Shown here: positions 43,246-53,533 of the stretch, piece after piece
Position numbering within the stretch: the first letter of the stretch is position 1
How the letters are laid out: every line of letters begins with the position of its first letter
Assembly (NCBI GenBank): GCA_947579605.1
Contig: OX388321.1
Coordinates: 22,435,614-22,499,613, forward strand
Direction of reading: 5' to 3'
From: Athripsodes cinereus
Taxonomy: Eukaryota; Arthropoda; Insecta; Trichoptera; Leptoceridae
DNA: 64,000 nucleotides
The notes under the pieces: model-generated
Database searches by the model: none
What the model saw: the letters and a program-made list of their open reading frames with translations, nothing else
Told to the model about the DNA's origin: nothing
Program-made: the position numbers and the translations under genes

Positions 43246-44617
43246 GATTTGCTGAACATGAAACATGCAAGTTTCTTACTACGTACTACGTCTCTAGTAA
43301 CTAATAACACTGTTCAACTCATTACACATTCCAAATTATTAAACACTTACTTATATGTAGGTATACAACTTAACTATCAATATCAGAATAACTGCTATGT
43401 CAGCTGTTATTTCTGGTTAAGTTACGCTTTACCCGTAAATAGAGATTAGCGTTATTCCAATTCGATGTCTAATCGTAATTTGCTGAACATGAAACATGCA
43501 AGTTTCTTACTACGTACTACGTCTCTAGTAACTAATAACACTGTTCAACTCATTACACATTCCAAATTATTAAACACTTACTTATATGTAGGTATACGAC
43601 TTAACTTACAATATCAGAATAACCGCTATGTCAGCTGTTATTTCTGGTTAAGTTACGCTTTACCCGTAAATAGAGATTAGCGTTATTCCAATTCGATGTC
43701 TAATCGTAATTTGCTGAACATGAAACATGCAAGTTTCTTACTACGTACTACGTCTCTAGTAACTAATAACACTGTTCAACTCATTACACATTCCAAATTA
43801 TTAAACACTTACTTATATGTAGGTATACGACTTAACTTACAATATCAGAATAACCGCTATGTCAGCTGTTATTTCTGGTTAAGTTACGCTTTACCCGTAA
43901 ATAGAGATTAGCGTTATTCCAATTCGATGTCTAATCGTAATTTGCTGAACATGAAACATGCAAGTTTCTTACTACGTACTACGTCTCTAGTAACTAATAA
44001 CACTGTTCAACTCATTACACATTCCAAATTATTAAACACTTACTTATATGTAGGTATACGACTTAACTATCAATATCAGAATAACTGCTATGTCAGCTGT
44101 TATTTCTGGTTAAGTTACGCTTTACCCGTAAATAGAGATTAGCGTTATTCCAATTCGATGTCTAATCGTAATTTGCTGAACATGAAACATGCAAGTTTCT
44201 TACTACGTACTACGTCTCTAGTAACTAATAACACTGTTCAACTCATTACACATTCCAAATTATTAAACACTTACTTATATGTAGGTATACGACTTAACTA
44301 TCAATATCAGAATAACTGCTATGTCAGCTGTTATTTCTGGTTAAGTTACGCTTTACCCGTAAATAGAGATTAGCGTTATTCCAATTCGATGTCTAATCGT
44401 AATTTGCTGAACATGAAACATGCAAGTTTCTTACTACGTACTACGTCTCTAGTAACTAATAACACTGTTCAACTCATTACACATTCCAAATTATTAAACA
44501 CTTACTTATATGTAGGTATACAACTTAACTATCAATATCAGAATAACTGCTATGTCAGCTGTTATTTCTGGTTAAGTTACGCTTCACCCACAAACAGTGA
44601 TTATTAGCGTTATTCCA
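43246..44617 (+). repeat. Satellite array, 231-bp unit, ~5.9 copies
   Basis: Highly similar units start GCTGAACATGAAACATGC and end TCTAATCGTAATTT. Two variants occur: units 2 and 3 carry CTTACAATATCAGAATAACC; units 1, 4, 5 and 6 carry CTATCAATATCAGAATAACT. Units 1 and 6 share GTATACAAC, the others have GTATACGAC; the last unit diverges near its end. The period is a multiple of three, so the same 71-codon frame recurs in every unit with the same stop. That is a by-product of the period and not evidence of a gene family. Confidence 0.95.
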
Positions 44618-44639
44618 AATTAATTTTTTATCATAATTT

Positions 44640-44756
44640 TATCAGCTATCAATAATAATTGGGATATTTGGAAGAAATAGCGCCTCTGCGATAAACTCGC
44701 CCTCTGTATTTATTTTTGTGTAAATTTGTTTGTAATCAATGTTCAGTAAAGAATTA
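44640..44756 (+). mobile_element. RepX tail, best copy
   Basis: GGAAGAAATAGCGCCTCTGC, GATAAACTCGCCCTCTGTAT, GTAATCAATGTTCAGTAAAG and AATTAATATGTAAAT. The AGTAAAGAATxAATAxxTAAAT ending suggests a LINE 3' end. Confidence 0.7.
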
Positions 44757-44834
44757 ATATGTAAATAGGTAATTGTTTTTGGAGAACTCTTACCATATAC
44801 CAACAGCCTTTTGAAACTCAGAATATTCTCAACA

Positions 44835-44993
44835 GTACCGTGAAGCAACCAGCAAAGAATTGGCCTGCCATTTTTTTTGTAAGTTTTCGAATGTCCTGAA
44901 AAGTAACAGGTTTTGCAAAAAATATTAAGACATTTTACTTCTTAAAATCAGCGATGAGGTTTGCCATTTATCATGAATATCTTATTTTTTAAG
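44835..44993 (+). mobile_element. LepS1 fragment (5' two thirds)
   Basis: GTACCGTGAAGCAACCAGC to GCGATGAGGTTTGCCATTT; stops at the junction with a LINE remnant. Confidence 0.7.
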
Positions 44994-45225
44994 CAGCTGA
45001 AGAGGGACATGAGCCACAGTTCATGTCTCTTTTCAGCTGGTCCATATACGCGTCTCTTGGTCGGCCTCTGCCATTTGTGCCTTCAGTCTTACCTTCCGCG
45101 ATAGCAATGCGCAGTCCTGATGTTGTGGCCAATCCAGTTAGTTCGTTATTGGTTGATTCTCTTGCCAATCTAGTTAGCTTGTTATCAAACAACATAATAT
45201 TATCTGAATAAGAATAAAGCATGCT
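44994..45225 (-). pseudogene. LINE reverse transcriptase C-terminal remnant
   Basis: The minus strand gives LTRLARESTNNELTGLATTS and GKTEGTNGRGRPRDAYMDQL, then KRDMNCGSC. TEGTNxRGRPRxxYxxxL is the same signature as the element at 35.4-36.3 kb, so it is a second member of that family. It lies between two partial LepS1 copies. Confidence 0.7.
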
Positions 45226-45269
45226 TTCACAATGCTACGATAAATACCAGCCAAAAAGTTATCATATTC

Positions 45270-45475
45270 TTTTATGAACGGTTTCGTTAGTCCTGTAGTA
45301 GTCGTGGTTTCGTAAAAAATAAAATTTACTAGCTTTTATTCAGCAATAAGGTTTGAAAGTCGTTTGAAACATCTTATTTTTTTTTGGTAGATACGAATAG
45401 AACAATTTGTGTATCATTTAGATGCATGCGGTTCATTCACAGGCTTCCCCACTTGTGGTAGAAGGTAACCGAATG
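45270..45475 (+). mobile_element. LepS1 fragment (3' four fifths), decayed
   Basis: TTCGTTAGTCCTGTAGTAG, ATTCAGCAATAAGGTTTGA, AGATGCATGCGGTTCATTC, GGCTTCCCCACTTGTGG. Confidence 0.6.
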
Positions 45476-45710
45476 TGATATTTTTTTTTTAAGATTAACC
45501 ATGGTTAGTAAACCGGGAATAAATGTATGTATTTTTGCAAGTATGAGTGATATTATTGATGCTACTTTGAATAGTATAGTTTGCCTATAGATTTATAATA
45601 GTTTTATGTATATAACTCTGATAACATTCGTAGGAACAGGAACTAGGAACTGATTAATCAGTCTCTTTGAGAACCTAATTACAAAATAGTCACTCATTAC
45701 ATGTACGAAT

Positions 45711-46335
45711 ATGTTTGTGAACTATAACCGTGTTGTACAATTCGATATTACAATGATTATTACTGAAGATGCTTCTAGAAGTTTCATTTCTAGAAACGAT
45801 CGAGAGAACATACCACTCAATGAAGATTTTCATAATAACAATGAAAACATTACAAGATCAAAATATAAAATTAGACCAATAGAACACAGGCTGTCTAAGT
45901 TGGATCGTAGCTTTTAGTGTAAGACTTTACAATAAACTTCTAGATAAAATTAAGTGCAATAATGTGTTGGTCTTCCGGAGGATGGCGAAATCGTATCTTT
46001 TTGATAAATCATTTTACACAATTGACGAAATGCTGAAAGAATAGAAAATTTCTGATCGCTTTTTGTGATAATTATTATAATAGTTCCTTTAATTTATTTA
46101 ATTGTTTGTGTAATTATTTGAATATTTGACGTTGTAGATCCGGACTCCTACATTCGCGACTACAAAAATACTATGATTTAATATTTTATATAAGTACCTA
46201 GGTAACTTAAATTGTTTTATGAACTTTAAATTTTTTTAAATATTTATATGAGATTGTGATGAATGTTATATGTATGAAGAGTCCAAATGCCCGCATAATA
46301 AGAGCCTTAGGACAATTAAATACAATAAATTAATA
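45711..46335 (+). pseudogene. LINE reverse transcriptase C-terminus and 3' tail
   Basis: The frame at 45711 ends RSKYKIRPIEHRLSKLDRSF at a stop. A one-base shift continues SVRLYNKLLDKIKCNNVLVF and RRMAKSYLFDKSFYTIDEML, KE, stop at 46044. This matches the TRxKxKLxxPxxRLxKxxxSF...YNxxPxxI...FKxxxKxxLxxKxYYxxxEF ending of Jockey/CR1-like LINEs. About 290 bp of AT-rich 3' sequence follows to TTAGGACAATTAAATACAAT. Confidence 0.7.
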
Positions 46336-47067
46336 TGTAAAACAATATCTGGGAGCCACTAGAATTCTGTGGAATATAAATATTGACTATCTTCTAAAAT
46401 ATGTTTTGGACACTAAATCAGTTCTCTAATCGATTAATTTATTGATTAAGGCAATTTTTCATTGTTTCGATTAAATTACAGTATAGACAGCGAAAATACG
46501 CACATTTCTTTAATAATTAATTATTATAGTTGTATTATTTGTGAAAAATGGATCGATGTGCTTTTGCATATAAACACCTCACATAAACATAGGTATGTAG
46601 ACAACAATGCAATTAAAAATACTTTTTTTAATCATTTATATGTTTGTCGATAAAATATCTTTGATTTCAAGCAGAAAGTTTCTCAAACTCTTACATGGAT
46701 GTTTTGATGGAGATCTTTGTAGGATGTTCCGGATGAGTAGGATATGGAGACATAGATATCCTTCCAGGAGTCCTCTGGGACACAAAACTTAATATTTGAC
46801 AGGGAATATTATCATTTTGAAGTGTTTCGTTCACTGCTGTTGTAATCGACAGATATTATCTTTAATACTATATTTTGAGGAATCTAGTTTAGAATGTCTC
46901 AATGTGAAATTTTCAAATTTTTTTGATCTTAAATAAATTCGTACCAAATGTATGTACCTTTTTATAAATTTTAATCAAAGACAATAATGCAAATTTTAAT
47001 TACTGTAGTTAGATCTTCAACAGTGATAATTCGATCAAAAATATTGTGAATCGTTTTTAAAAATTAT
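46336..47067. other. AT-rich stretch, nothing recognised
   Basis: The two overlapping frames at 46462-46792 have no identifiable domain. Confidence 0.4.
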
Positions 47068-47078
47068 AAATTAGATAT

Positions 47079-47337
47079 AATCCCGTGGAGCACCCGGTAC
47101 AGAATTGGTCTCCCACTCTTATTCGTAAGTTTTCGAGTGTCCTGTAAAAGGCAGGTGTTCGAAAAAATAAGACATTTTAGATCTTAAATTCAGCGATGAG
47201 GCTTGCCACCCATCTTGAATGTCATGATTTTATGTTGGCACGGATAGGACAGCGTGCATGTTTATTATATGCAGTTAGTCTGCTGGCTACCCCACTTGTG
47301 GGATATGCCGTGATGGTATAGTAGTAGTAGTAGTAAG
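47079..47337 (+). mobile_element. LepS1 SINE, reference copy with target duplication
   Basis: Complete 259-bp copy flanked by the 11-bp direct repeat AAATTAGATAT (47068-47078 and 47338-47348), the sign of LINE-type retroposition. The 5' part has an A-box-like GTGGAGCACCCGG and, about 60 bp on, a B-box-like GGTGTTCGAA, suggesting but not proving a tRNA origin. The 3' part (GGCTACCCCACTTGTGGGAT, ATGCCGTGATGG, (TAG)n) resembles LINE ends in the window. No coding capacity. Confidence 0.92.
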
Positions 47338-47348
47338 AAATTAGATAT

Positions 47349-47639
47349 TAATTTCTCAATAATAATAATAACCTTGAATATTTCATAAAAAAAAAACACA
47401 AATTAATTTATCGTATATTCTTATAAAAGAAATTATTTATAATTTAACATAAGATAACTAAAAAATGATAACATTTTTTAATTTGACGGATAAATTTCCC
47501 CTATCTATGCGAGACGAAAAATAAAACCTTTAAAAAATTACTGTAAAATTAAACTAATGAAATATGTATCTTTTTTAAGCAAGTTTTATATCTAATTAAT
47601 GCAATTTTGGATTATGTTGCTTTCTGATATAGAAACTTC
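47349..47639. other. AT-rich stretch, nothing recognised
   Basis: No supported feature. Confidence 0.4.
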
Positions 47640-47820
47640 AAAGTATGCACCGATTTTATCGCCGAGGGACACGGAAAATGACGGGAGAAATTCGCCGAAT
47701 GCACAATAGTTTGAAAGGCTCATGGGAGCGATAAATCGTTAGATGGGAGTGGTGTGATGCGAGGCGACGTTTCCATCATAACTTGGACGTGTTGTGGGTG
47801 GGTGGAGTGAAAATATCACA
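47640..47820. promoter_or_regulatory. GC-richer unique island, possible regulatory element
   Basis: The block from CACCGATTTTATCGCCGAGG to GTGGGTGGGTGGAGTG is far less AT-rich than its surroundings, has no copy elsewhere in the window and no open frame in any phase. It has GATA/Hox-like words (TTTTATCGCC, GCGATAAATCG). A conserved noncoding element is a guess. Confidence 0.25.
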
Positions 47821-47907
47821 TTTAATATCACTATTTATTACAACACATATCAAAGGGTTACTAATCCAGTGTACATATTTTAGTCCTTTTACATGAAGTA
47901 TTGATTG

Positions 47908-48490
47908 TTCCGTGGAGAGCTTGACAAAGATTTTATTCTAAGTTTTGTTCCTTAAGATTTCAAGTGTCATGTCAAAGGCAGGTGTTCTAAAACTCAATAA
48001 AATATTTTACATCTTACCATCGAAAAATATCTTTTATTTTTATTCATATGTTTTTACTGTACATTCATTACAAGCAAATTTACACAAAAAATAATTTAAA
48101 TCAAATATCTACATTCAATTATATTGATAGTTTTTTTTTTTTTTTTGTATAGGTATATTTGTTTTATATGTAGGTATATATTGATTGATTATTGTAAAAA
48201 TAGGTTTAAGCCTTACTGATGTTAAAGGCTAAAAGCCGTTGATGATAGAAATAAATATAAATTGATTAATATATTTATAAATTAAGTTAGTAGTACCCAT
48301 AATACAAGATTCAATCGGAGTTTGGGACTAGCTCGATCTGTGTGAATTGTCTATTCATGTTATGTTATGTAATATACAGAAGGCGAGTTTATAGCAGAGG
48401 CGCAATTTTTTCCAAATATTCCATGTTTATTACATGTAACTGGTCAGCTGGCTACCCCACATGTGACATAGTGGTATTAGTAGAAGTTCA
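47908..48490 (+). mobile_element. LepS1 copy split by nested repeats
   Basis: The 5' part (TTCCGTGGAGAGCTTGAC to TTTTACATCTTACC) and the 3' tail (TTCCATGTTTATTACATG, GGCTACCCCACATGTGAC) are separated by about 400 bp of RepX and RepD sequence. Confidence 0.65.
48020..48417 (-). mobile_element. RepX copy, itself interrupted
   Basis: Reverse RepX pieces lie at 48040-48100 (TTTACTGTACATTCATTACA) and 48362-48417 (GAAGGCGAGTTTATAGCAG). Between them is a plus-strand RepD segment with CGGAGTTTGGGACTAGCTCG at 48317. Three nested layers with the enclosing LepS1. Confidence 0.6.
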
Positions 48491-48565
48491 TGATTGCATT
48501 AACTCTAACAACAAATCAAGTTTAATAGTCTTTCATTACATAATAATAAATGGTTCATACTTTCC

Positions 48566-48735
48566 TTGGAGTTCCTTGCAAACAATAGGTCTCCCAGTTT
48601 TTTTCCGCTGATTTTCCAGTGCCTGTAAAAGACAGGAATACATACAATATTAATTCTGTAAGACATCTTACATTTTCAATTCAACAATGAGGCATGCTAT
48701 CCATTTTGAATATATTTTTTATCTGCATGTTACAT
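48566..48735 (+). mobile_element. LepS1 copy, decayed
   Basis: GGAGTTCCTTGCAAACAAT, GTGCCTGTAAAAGACAGG, AACAATGAGGCATGCTATCC; the 3' tail is missing. Confidence 0.65.
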
Positions 48736-48983
48736 ATGTTAAAAACTTACAGTTCGTCCATTGACCATTTTATTAATGGGAAATGAAGTTTTAGTTTATC
48801 TGTAAGTGTGCATGTTAAGGTATATATTTCCGGTGTAAAAACTTAAACTCTCAAATAAAGTGACAATTTTGTACACTACACCGTTTGTAGAAGTTAGTAT
48901 GAACGAAATTTCGATGCTATTGACCGAAGGTACTTGTTGGAAGTTCGTTTCAAGATAAATAAAAAAAAAAAACACAGTATGTA

Positions 48984-49988
48984 CTAGGGTGGAACACTTT
49001 TGTATGAAAAATTTTTTTTTTTCGAATGTCGAATTGGAATACCAGGCAAAAGTTGCCTTATGTGATTGTAAATAACACCCATTAATTTGGAAGTTCTAGC
49101 TCAACAGTAAGAGGTCCCGCCATAGACTTAAGATTTCATTTTTTAAGTTTTTACAGACGCTTTTTTTAGTACACCCTATTAACAAATATTAGATAAATAC
49201 AATATGTTTTGCATATAATTGATAAGATAAAAGTATATTTTAGTAAATAGAATCATTTATTTCAAAAATAAACACAGTTTCAGAAAGTTGTGTCGGTATA
49301 AATAACGTCATTTTTTAACAAAAATCCTTTTTCGTCTCAAACTTTGGCATGAACTTCGGCAATTTCCAAAAATGTAGGTTCTTTTGTTGTGTTATTCTTT
49401 ATTTTTAAGTATTGTCGAACCCATTCAAAGAATTTCATCACATTCTCATACGTAGGTAGGATATTCTCCTTCAACTCTGCACTTTCACCAAATATCAGAC
49501 ATTTTAACTTTTGTCTCGTAGAAGTCATATGTATACCTACACTTAAAAAACGTACATCAACTAGTACCTACTGGTGAAAATAATTGACGACCTTCCTTGA
49601 GACAATATTATCGACACTAGTTGAAACAAAACACTGCAAATTCGTAGATCGGAGCGTGCTGCGCCCCGCTTTGTCCCGCATTTCGCTCAACTGTTGCAGT
49701 GCCAAAGTATATTAAAATGATGAAATATTTGATTGCAACAGCTAGTTTACTATATTTGAATATGTTTTTGAATAAAATAAACCTATTTTAATAACTTCTG
49801 TATTATTTTGTAGGCCACGCAAATAGCCCCTAAATTGTCCTTTTTGTAAATATTCGATGTCTTGGCAGGGGCTCTTACCGTTGTCTGATAATATTTATAT
49901 TTTTAATGCAGGCAATTGATGGCAAAAGGCAACTTAATACAACTATTCCAAATTAAAATTCGAGAAAAAAAAATTCGTTCCACCCTAG
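48984..49988. mobile_element. 1.0-kb inverted-terminal DNA transposon inside the foldback
   Basis: Ends CTAGGGTGGAACACTTTTGT and, reverse-complemented, CTAGGGTGGAACGAATTTTT, flanked by TATGTA (48978-48983 and 49989-49994). Because the flank overlaps the terminal TA, the true duplication may be 6, 4 or 2 bp. Superfamily not assigned. It lacks a full transposase. Confidence 0.85.
49337..49528 (-). pseudogene. Possible transposon protein fragment
   Basis: The 63-codon frame has LIFGESAELKENILPTYENV, MKFFEWVRQYLKIKNN and KEPTFLEIAEVHAKV. The LPTYxDV...KxPTxxEI pattern recalls proteins I associate with repetitive arthropod sequences, but I cannot name the family. The start is the first ATG in frame. 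Confidence 0.4.
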
Positions 49989-50183
49989 TATGTACCTAGT
50001 TAACTTCCAAATGACTTTTATTAACTTCGCGTACTAGTATTCGGAGACCTTTTTACTTTTTACTAATCGCCTGATGATGGAGTCGAGAGTCTCCGAATAC
50101 TTGATTGCGAAGTTAATAAAAAAGTCATTTGGAAGTTAGCTACATAGTGGTTTTTTTTTCAATTTATCTTACAATGAATGAGT

Positions 50184-50778
50184 ACAAAAAATGTTGTCAA
50201 GTGATAAGACAATATTTATTGTTTGTTTTTATTCTCCTTCTATGTTAACAATTAATGAATTTACATATTATATTTATTGAAAAAAGGGTTAATCGATCAT
50301 TGATACTGCTCACGATAATCATCCCTTTAATGTTCACCCCTCGAGTAAGTACAAAACTACCCTAACAGACCCCCGCGGCTATATTATGTAAACCACATCC
50401 CCGTGGTTACTTGTTAAAATATTTAATTTTCAAGTTTGAATTCCAAACAATAAAGTTAATAATATTTGCAGATATAATATCAAAACTTTTGCCAAACATT
50501 TCCCAAGTACTTACTTACATACTCGTATGTAGTTTATATTATAATGATAAGAATATTCATCATAATGCAAAACGAATATTATATATTATCTATCAATACC
50601 ATAAATGCCAGTAAACTAGCTGCATTAATATAGTTTGGTGTTATATTTATTTATTTATTTATACAATGAACGACGTAATGGGATGGTTGCAGAGCATTGG
50701 GAAATGCCATTGTCATCCTTATGTTTTTTTGAAGATGGGCCTCTTAGTTTAGACATTTTGTACATTGAAATAAAATAT
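50184..50778. other. Mostly AT-rich, nothing recognised
   Basis: A short mixed patch (CACCCCTCGAGTAAG, GACCCCCGCGGC) at 50335-50405 has no family. Confidence 0.4.
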
Positions 50779-50973
50779 TTCCGTGGAGCACCCAATAAAG
50801 AATTGGCCTTCCACTCTCTTTCGTAATTTTTTGAGTGTCATGTAAATGGCAGGTGTTCGAAAAAAATAAAGACATTTCACAACTTAAATTTAGCAATTAC
50901 GTTTGTCACCCATCCTGAATGTATTTTATTTTTAGTGGCACGGAGAGGAAAGTTTGCATGTTTATTACATGCA
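50779..50973 (+). mobile_element. LepS1 copy, 3' tail missing
   Basis: Good match from TTCCGTGGAGCACCCAATAA to GCATGTTTATTACATGCA, then stops. Confidence 0.8.
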
Positions 50974-51119
50974 TTTTTTTTTCAATTTTGTGTTCGTTTA
51001 CAAATCGTAAATGTAAAATAAAGCTTTTGCGCTGAATGGATAAATATATTAATAATTTTAGCGCAGATAATATCGTCGCGTGTGTGCTAATAATTTAATA
51101 TTATAAAATATTATATATA

Positions 51120-51166
51120 TCTTAGTTTGGGATAAGTTAGATCAGTGTAATTTGTCCATATATGCA
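51120..51166 (+). repeat. RepD-like fragment
   Basis: TTAGTTTGGGATAAGTTAGA and GTAATTTGTCC resemble the RepD block, diverged. Confidence 0.4.
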
Positions 51167-51436
51167 TAATTATTATTATACTCAGAATGGGTGGCGTTCA
51201 ACATCTATGAAAGATTTTAAATATTGTGTTGATTCGTGGTGTTTAAATAACCTTACGGGACATTTACATAACATAATGAAAAAATTGAGAAGTTTATATT
51301 CCATAACATTTGTATGGGTTCTGGGTAAACAAATACTGTATAAAGATATTGCAGAGAATTCATTCAGCTACAGAATAATTTTAGCAAAGTAATAAAAATT
51401 GTATTTTTAGATTTGAATTGGCCATGATGGGCTGTA

Positions 51437-51569
51437 GACAAACCGCACTTAGCGATCGACTACTGTTGAACTTTTCGACAATCTACCTACATATACCGTG
51501 TAATTATGCGTTATTGTTGCGGTTATAGTCGAAAATTCGTCTGCAGTTGGTCGCCAAGTACGGTTTGTC
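51437..51569. mobile_element. Palindromic TA-flanked MITE, copy 2, intact
   Basis: TA|GACAAACCGCACTTAGCG at the left and CCAAGTACGGTTTGTC|TA at the right. The arms pair through most of the 133 bp. TA target and small size suit a mariner/Tc1-type MITE. Confidence 0.85.
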
Positions 51570-51571
51570 TA

Positions 51572-52370
51572 TATTATTAAATTCATTTCTGTGATTCGAT
51601 CCAATCTTACAAGACCTTAGTCTAGTGGGGCAATATATTGCGTAAGGTTTTTTTTTTTATTAATTTTAGAAAATACACGGCAATTGTCTTTATAAGTAAG
51701 CAGATTAACCATTTGAATATTACACAATCATTGGACATTATAAAAACAAAAATATAAATATGCACAAAAACTTATAGAAAAAAAAATACATGTAGGTATA
51801 TGCATATGAAAACTGTAAAAATAAACAAAAAATATAGAATATATAGGTACCTATATGAAAAAAAAATATATTGATCTTTTTGTTTTTTTGTACCTACGAA
51901 TTTACTGTTTTTGGAATTGATAAATAAATAAATAAAAAACATACTGCGTGAATATAAGCTACCGAAACAATTTGTATGAAAATATTTATTTCGTATCAAA
52001 AATTACTGAAATTTTTCTCCATTCTCTTTCCTTTAACGTTATTTTTACGAACCTATTATTTATAGCTTATTTTAACCTTAACATTATAATATTTCACATT
52101 ATCGCAATATGTTCTTTAACCAAAATAACAATAACTTATTATCATTTTATGTATTGTTAAGCCCACGCAAAGTTGCGGGGTAGACAAGGGTATCAAAGGG
52201 CAAAAAAAAATTAAAAGTCATACTTAGGTATCTACTTTCAGAAGATTCATGAATACGTACTATCGGAGAAAAAAGATCGATACAAACGCATGCAATAAGA
52301 AATTTTTGAACCAAGCAATGAGTTGTTTAGCAATTATATTTAAAGTCATTCAAATACTTTTTATAAAATT
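51572..52370. other. AT-rich stretch, nothing recognised
   Basis: The 70-75-codon frames here are F/I/Y-rich chance frames. Confidence 0.45.
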
Positions 52371-52373
52371 TAT

Positions 52374-52401
52374 CTGATGATGAAGGTTAAAGCTTTTGAA
52401 A
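52374..52401 (+). other. CTGANGA-hairpin-GAAA motif
   Basis: CTGATGA, T, an imperfect GAAG...CTTT hairpin, then GAAAGCC. A downstream A run (52439-52450) could be a retroelement end. See the finding on recurring motifs. Confidence 0.35.
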
Positions 52402-52821
52402 GCCTGTTTGTAAATATAAGAAAATGGAAATAGTATTAAAAAAAAAAACATTTTTTGTTATTCAAATGAACTTCCATGAAGACCCTAGCCCTAGAACAAT
52501 GAGTTAAACTTTTAGATAGATTTTTTTTTAACCTGTAACCTTAGAACATGCGAGACTTTTACAATAATTATTATCAAATTATTATAACACTCATTTCATC
52601 CCTTTATCAATAGAATTTGGGGATTTTTTCTTTCCATTTCCACTGTAACTTTTTCCAACGCATATTTGATTAAATTATAAAATATTTTTCAATGTAATAT
52701 CATTATTTCAGGAAGTTGTAGAAAAAACGATTGAATTCACAAGAGTATTCTAAGAATATAATATTATATAATTGACTCAAATTAATATTATTTCAATAAA
52801 ATCGCCTTATAATCGCCGAGT
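52402..52821. other. AT-rich stretch, nothing recognised
   Basis: No supported feature. Confidence 0.4.
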
Positions 52822-52990
52822 TCGTCGGTAGCCTGGAGGTAGAGTCTCAGCCTCGTGAACAAGGGGTATGTGGTTCGATACCAGGTGCCGGCAAACTCCA
52901 CTTTCACGACACAAGCTTTAAGCTTACTGTGAAAGGTGTATAAGGTTTTATTCAGGTTTATAACAAAACCCAGATATATCTTAAAAAAAA
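52822..52990 (+). mobile_element. LepS2 SINE, full length
   Basis: GTCGGTAGCCTGGAGGTAGA (A box), GGTTCGATACC (B box), GTGCCGGCAAACTCCAC, AAGCTTTAAGCTTACTGTG, tail AACAAAACCCAGATATATC and an A run. Confidence 0.9.
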
Positions 52991-53525
52991 TATGTTTTAT
53001 TTTTTTAATGGATTTGAAATTCTCTAACTGGTAAAACTCAAAAATGTTAGTGTCGCAAAGCCGTAGAACCTAAGTAGGTTTATAGGTTGCAGTGACGTTC
53101 GAGTCCGAGATATTTCATTTGAAAGTTTAAGACTTTCGTCAGGCAACAAACATCCTCATAATCAATACTTGATCAAAGAATAAGTGTTCGAGAATAATTT
53201 TATCTAATTATGTACTAATAATTAAATCTCTTGTTGTATGTACACATCTCCTTATCTTGTTCAATTAAGTTTTCCAAATAGGTTTTTCCAAGATAATATA
53301 TTATAATACTACCAAAATTTTTGGAAATTGTAATCTAGAATCAAATTTATTTACCGCAAATGTTATGAAATGAACGACTTCTTTCACAGTAAACCGTTTC
53401 TAAGAAAGTGATATCCGAATAATGGGGTTTCATAATGTCACCACTTCAAACAGTCGCGAATAGATCAAACTTTTGATGGAAAGACGAGCTTTTTAACATA
53501 TTCCTCAAATTTGTATCATTCAGTC
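52991..53525. other. AT-rich stretch with one minus-strand motif
   Basis: The minus strand at 53142-53116 reads CTGACGA, an AAAGT/ACTTT hairpin, then CAAA, a possible relative of the CTGANGA motifs. Otherwise nothing. Confidence 0.3.
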
Positions 53526-53533
53526 ATCCATAC

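Larger units (their letters stand above)
48952..50170. mobile_element. Foldback element interrupted by a DNA transposon
   Basis: The inner arms TTAACTTCCAAATGACTTTT, ATTAACTTCGCG and GTATTCGGAGAC pair with their complements across a loop holding CTGATGATGGAG. Outside the inserted transposon the left arm continues (AAGATAAAT, A run, CAGTATGTA) and pairs with the right arm end (CTACATAGTG, T run, AATTTATCTT). The foldback was therefore about 210 bp before the 1-kb insertion. Confidence 0.85.

Noticed and set aside
43198..44607. Six similar small proteins in tandem
   Set aside because: Product of the 231-bp satellite period; identical DNA changes fall at all codon positions and each frame ends at the same repeat position.
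43246..44617. CRISPR-like array
   Set aside because: Units are contiguous 231-bp repeats without unique spacers, in eukaryotic DNA.
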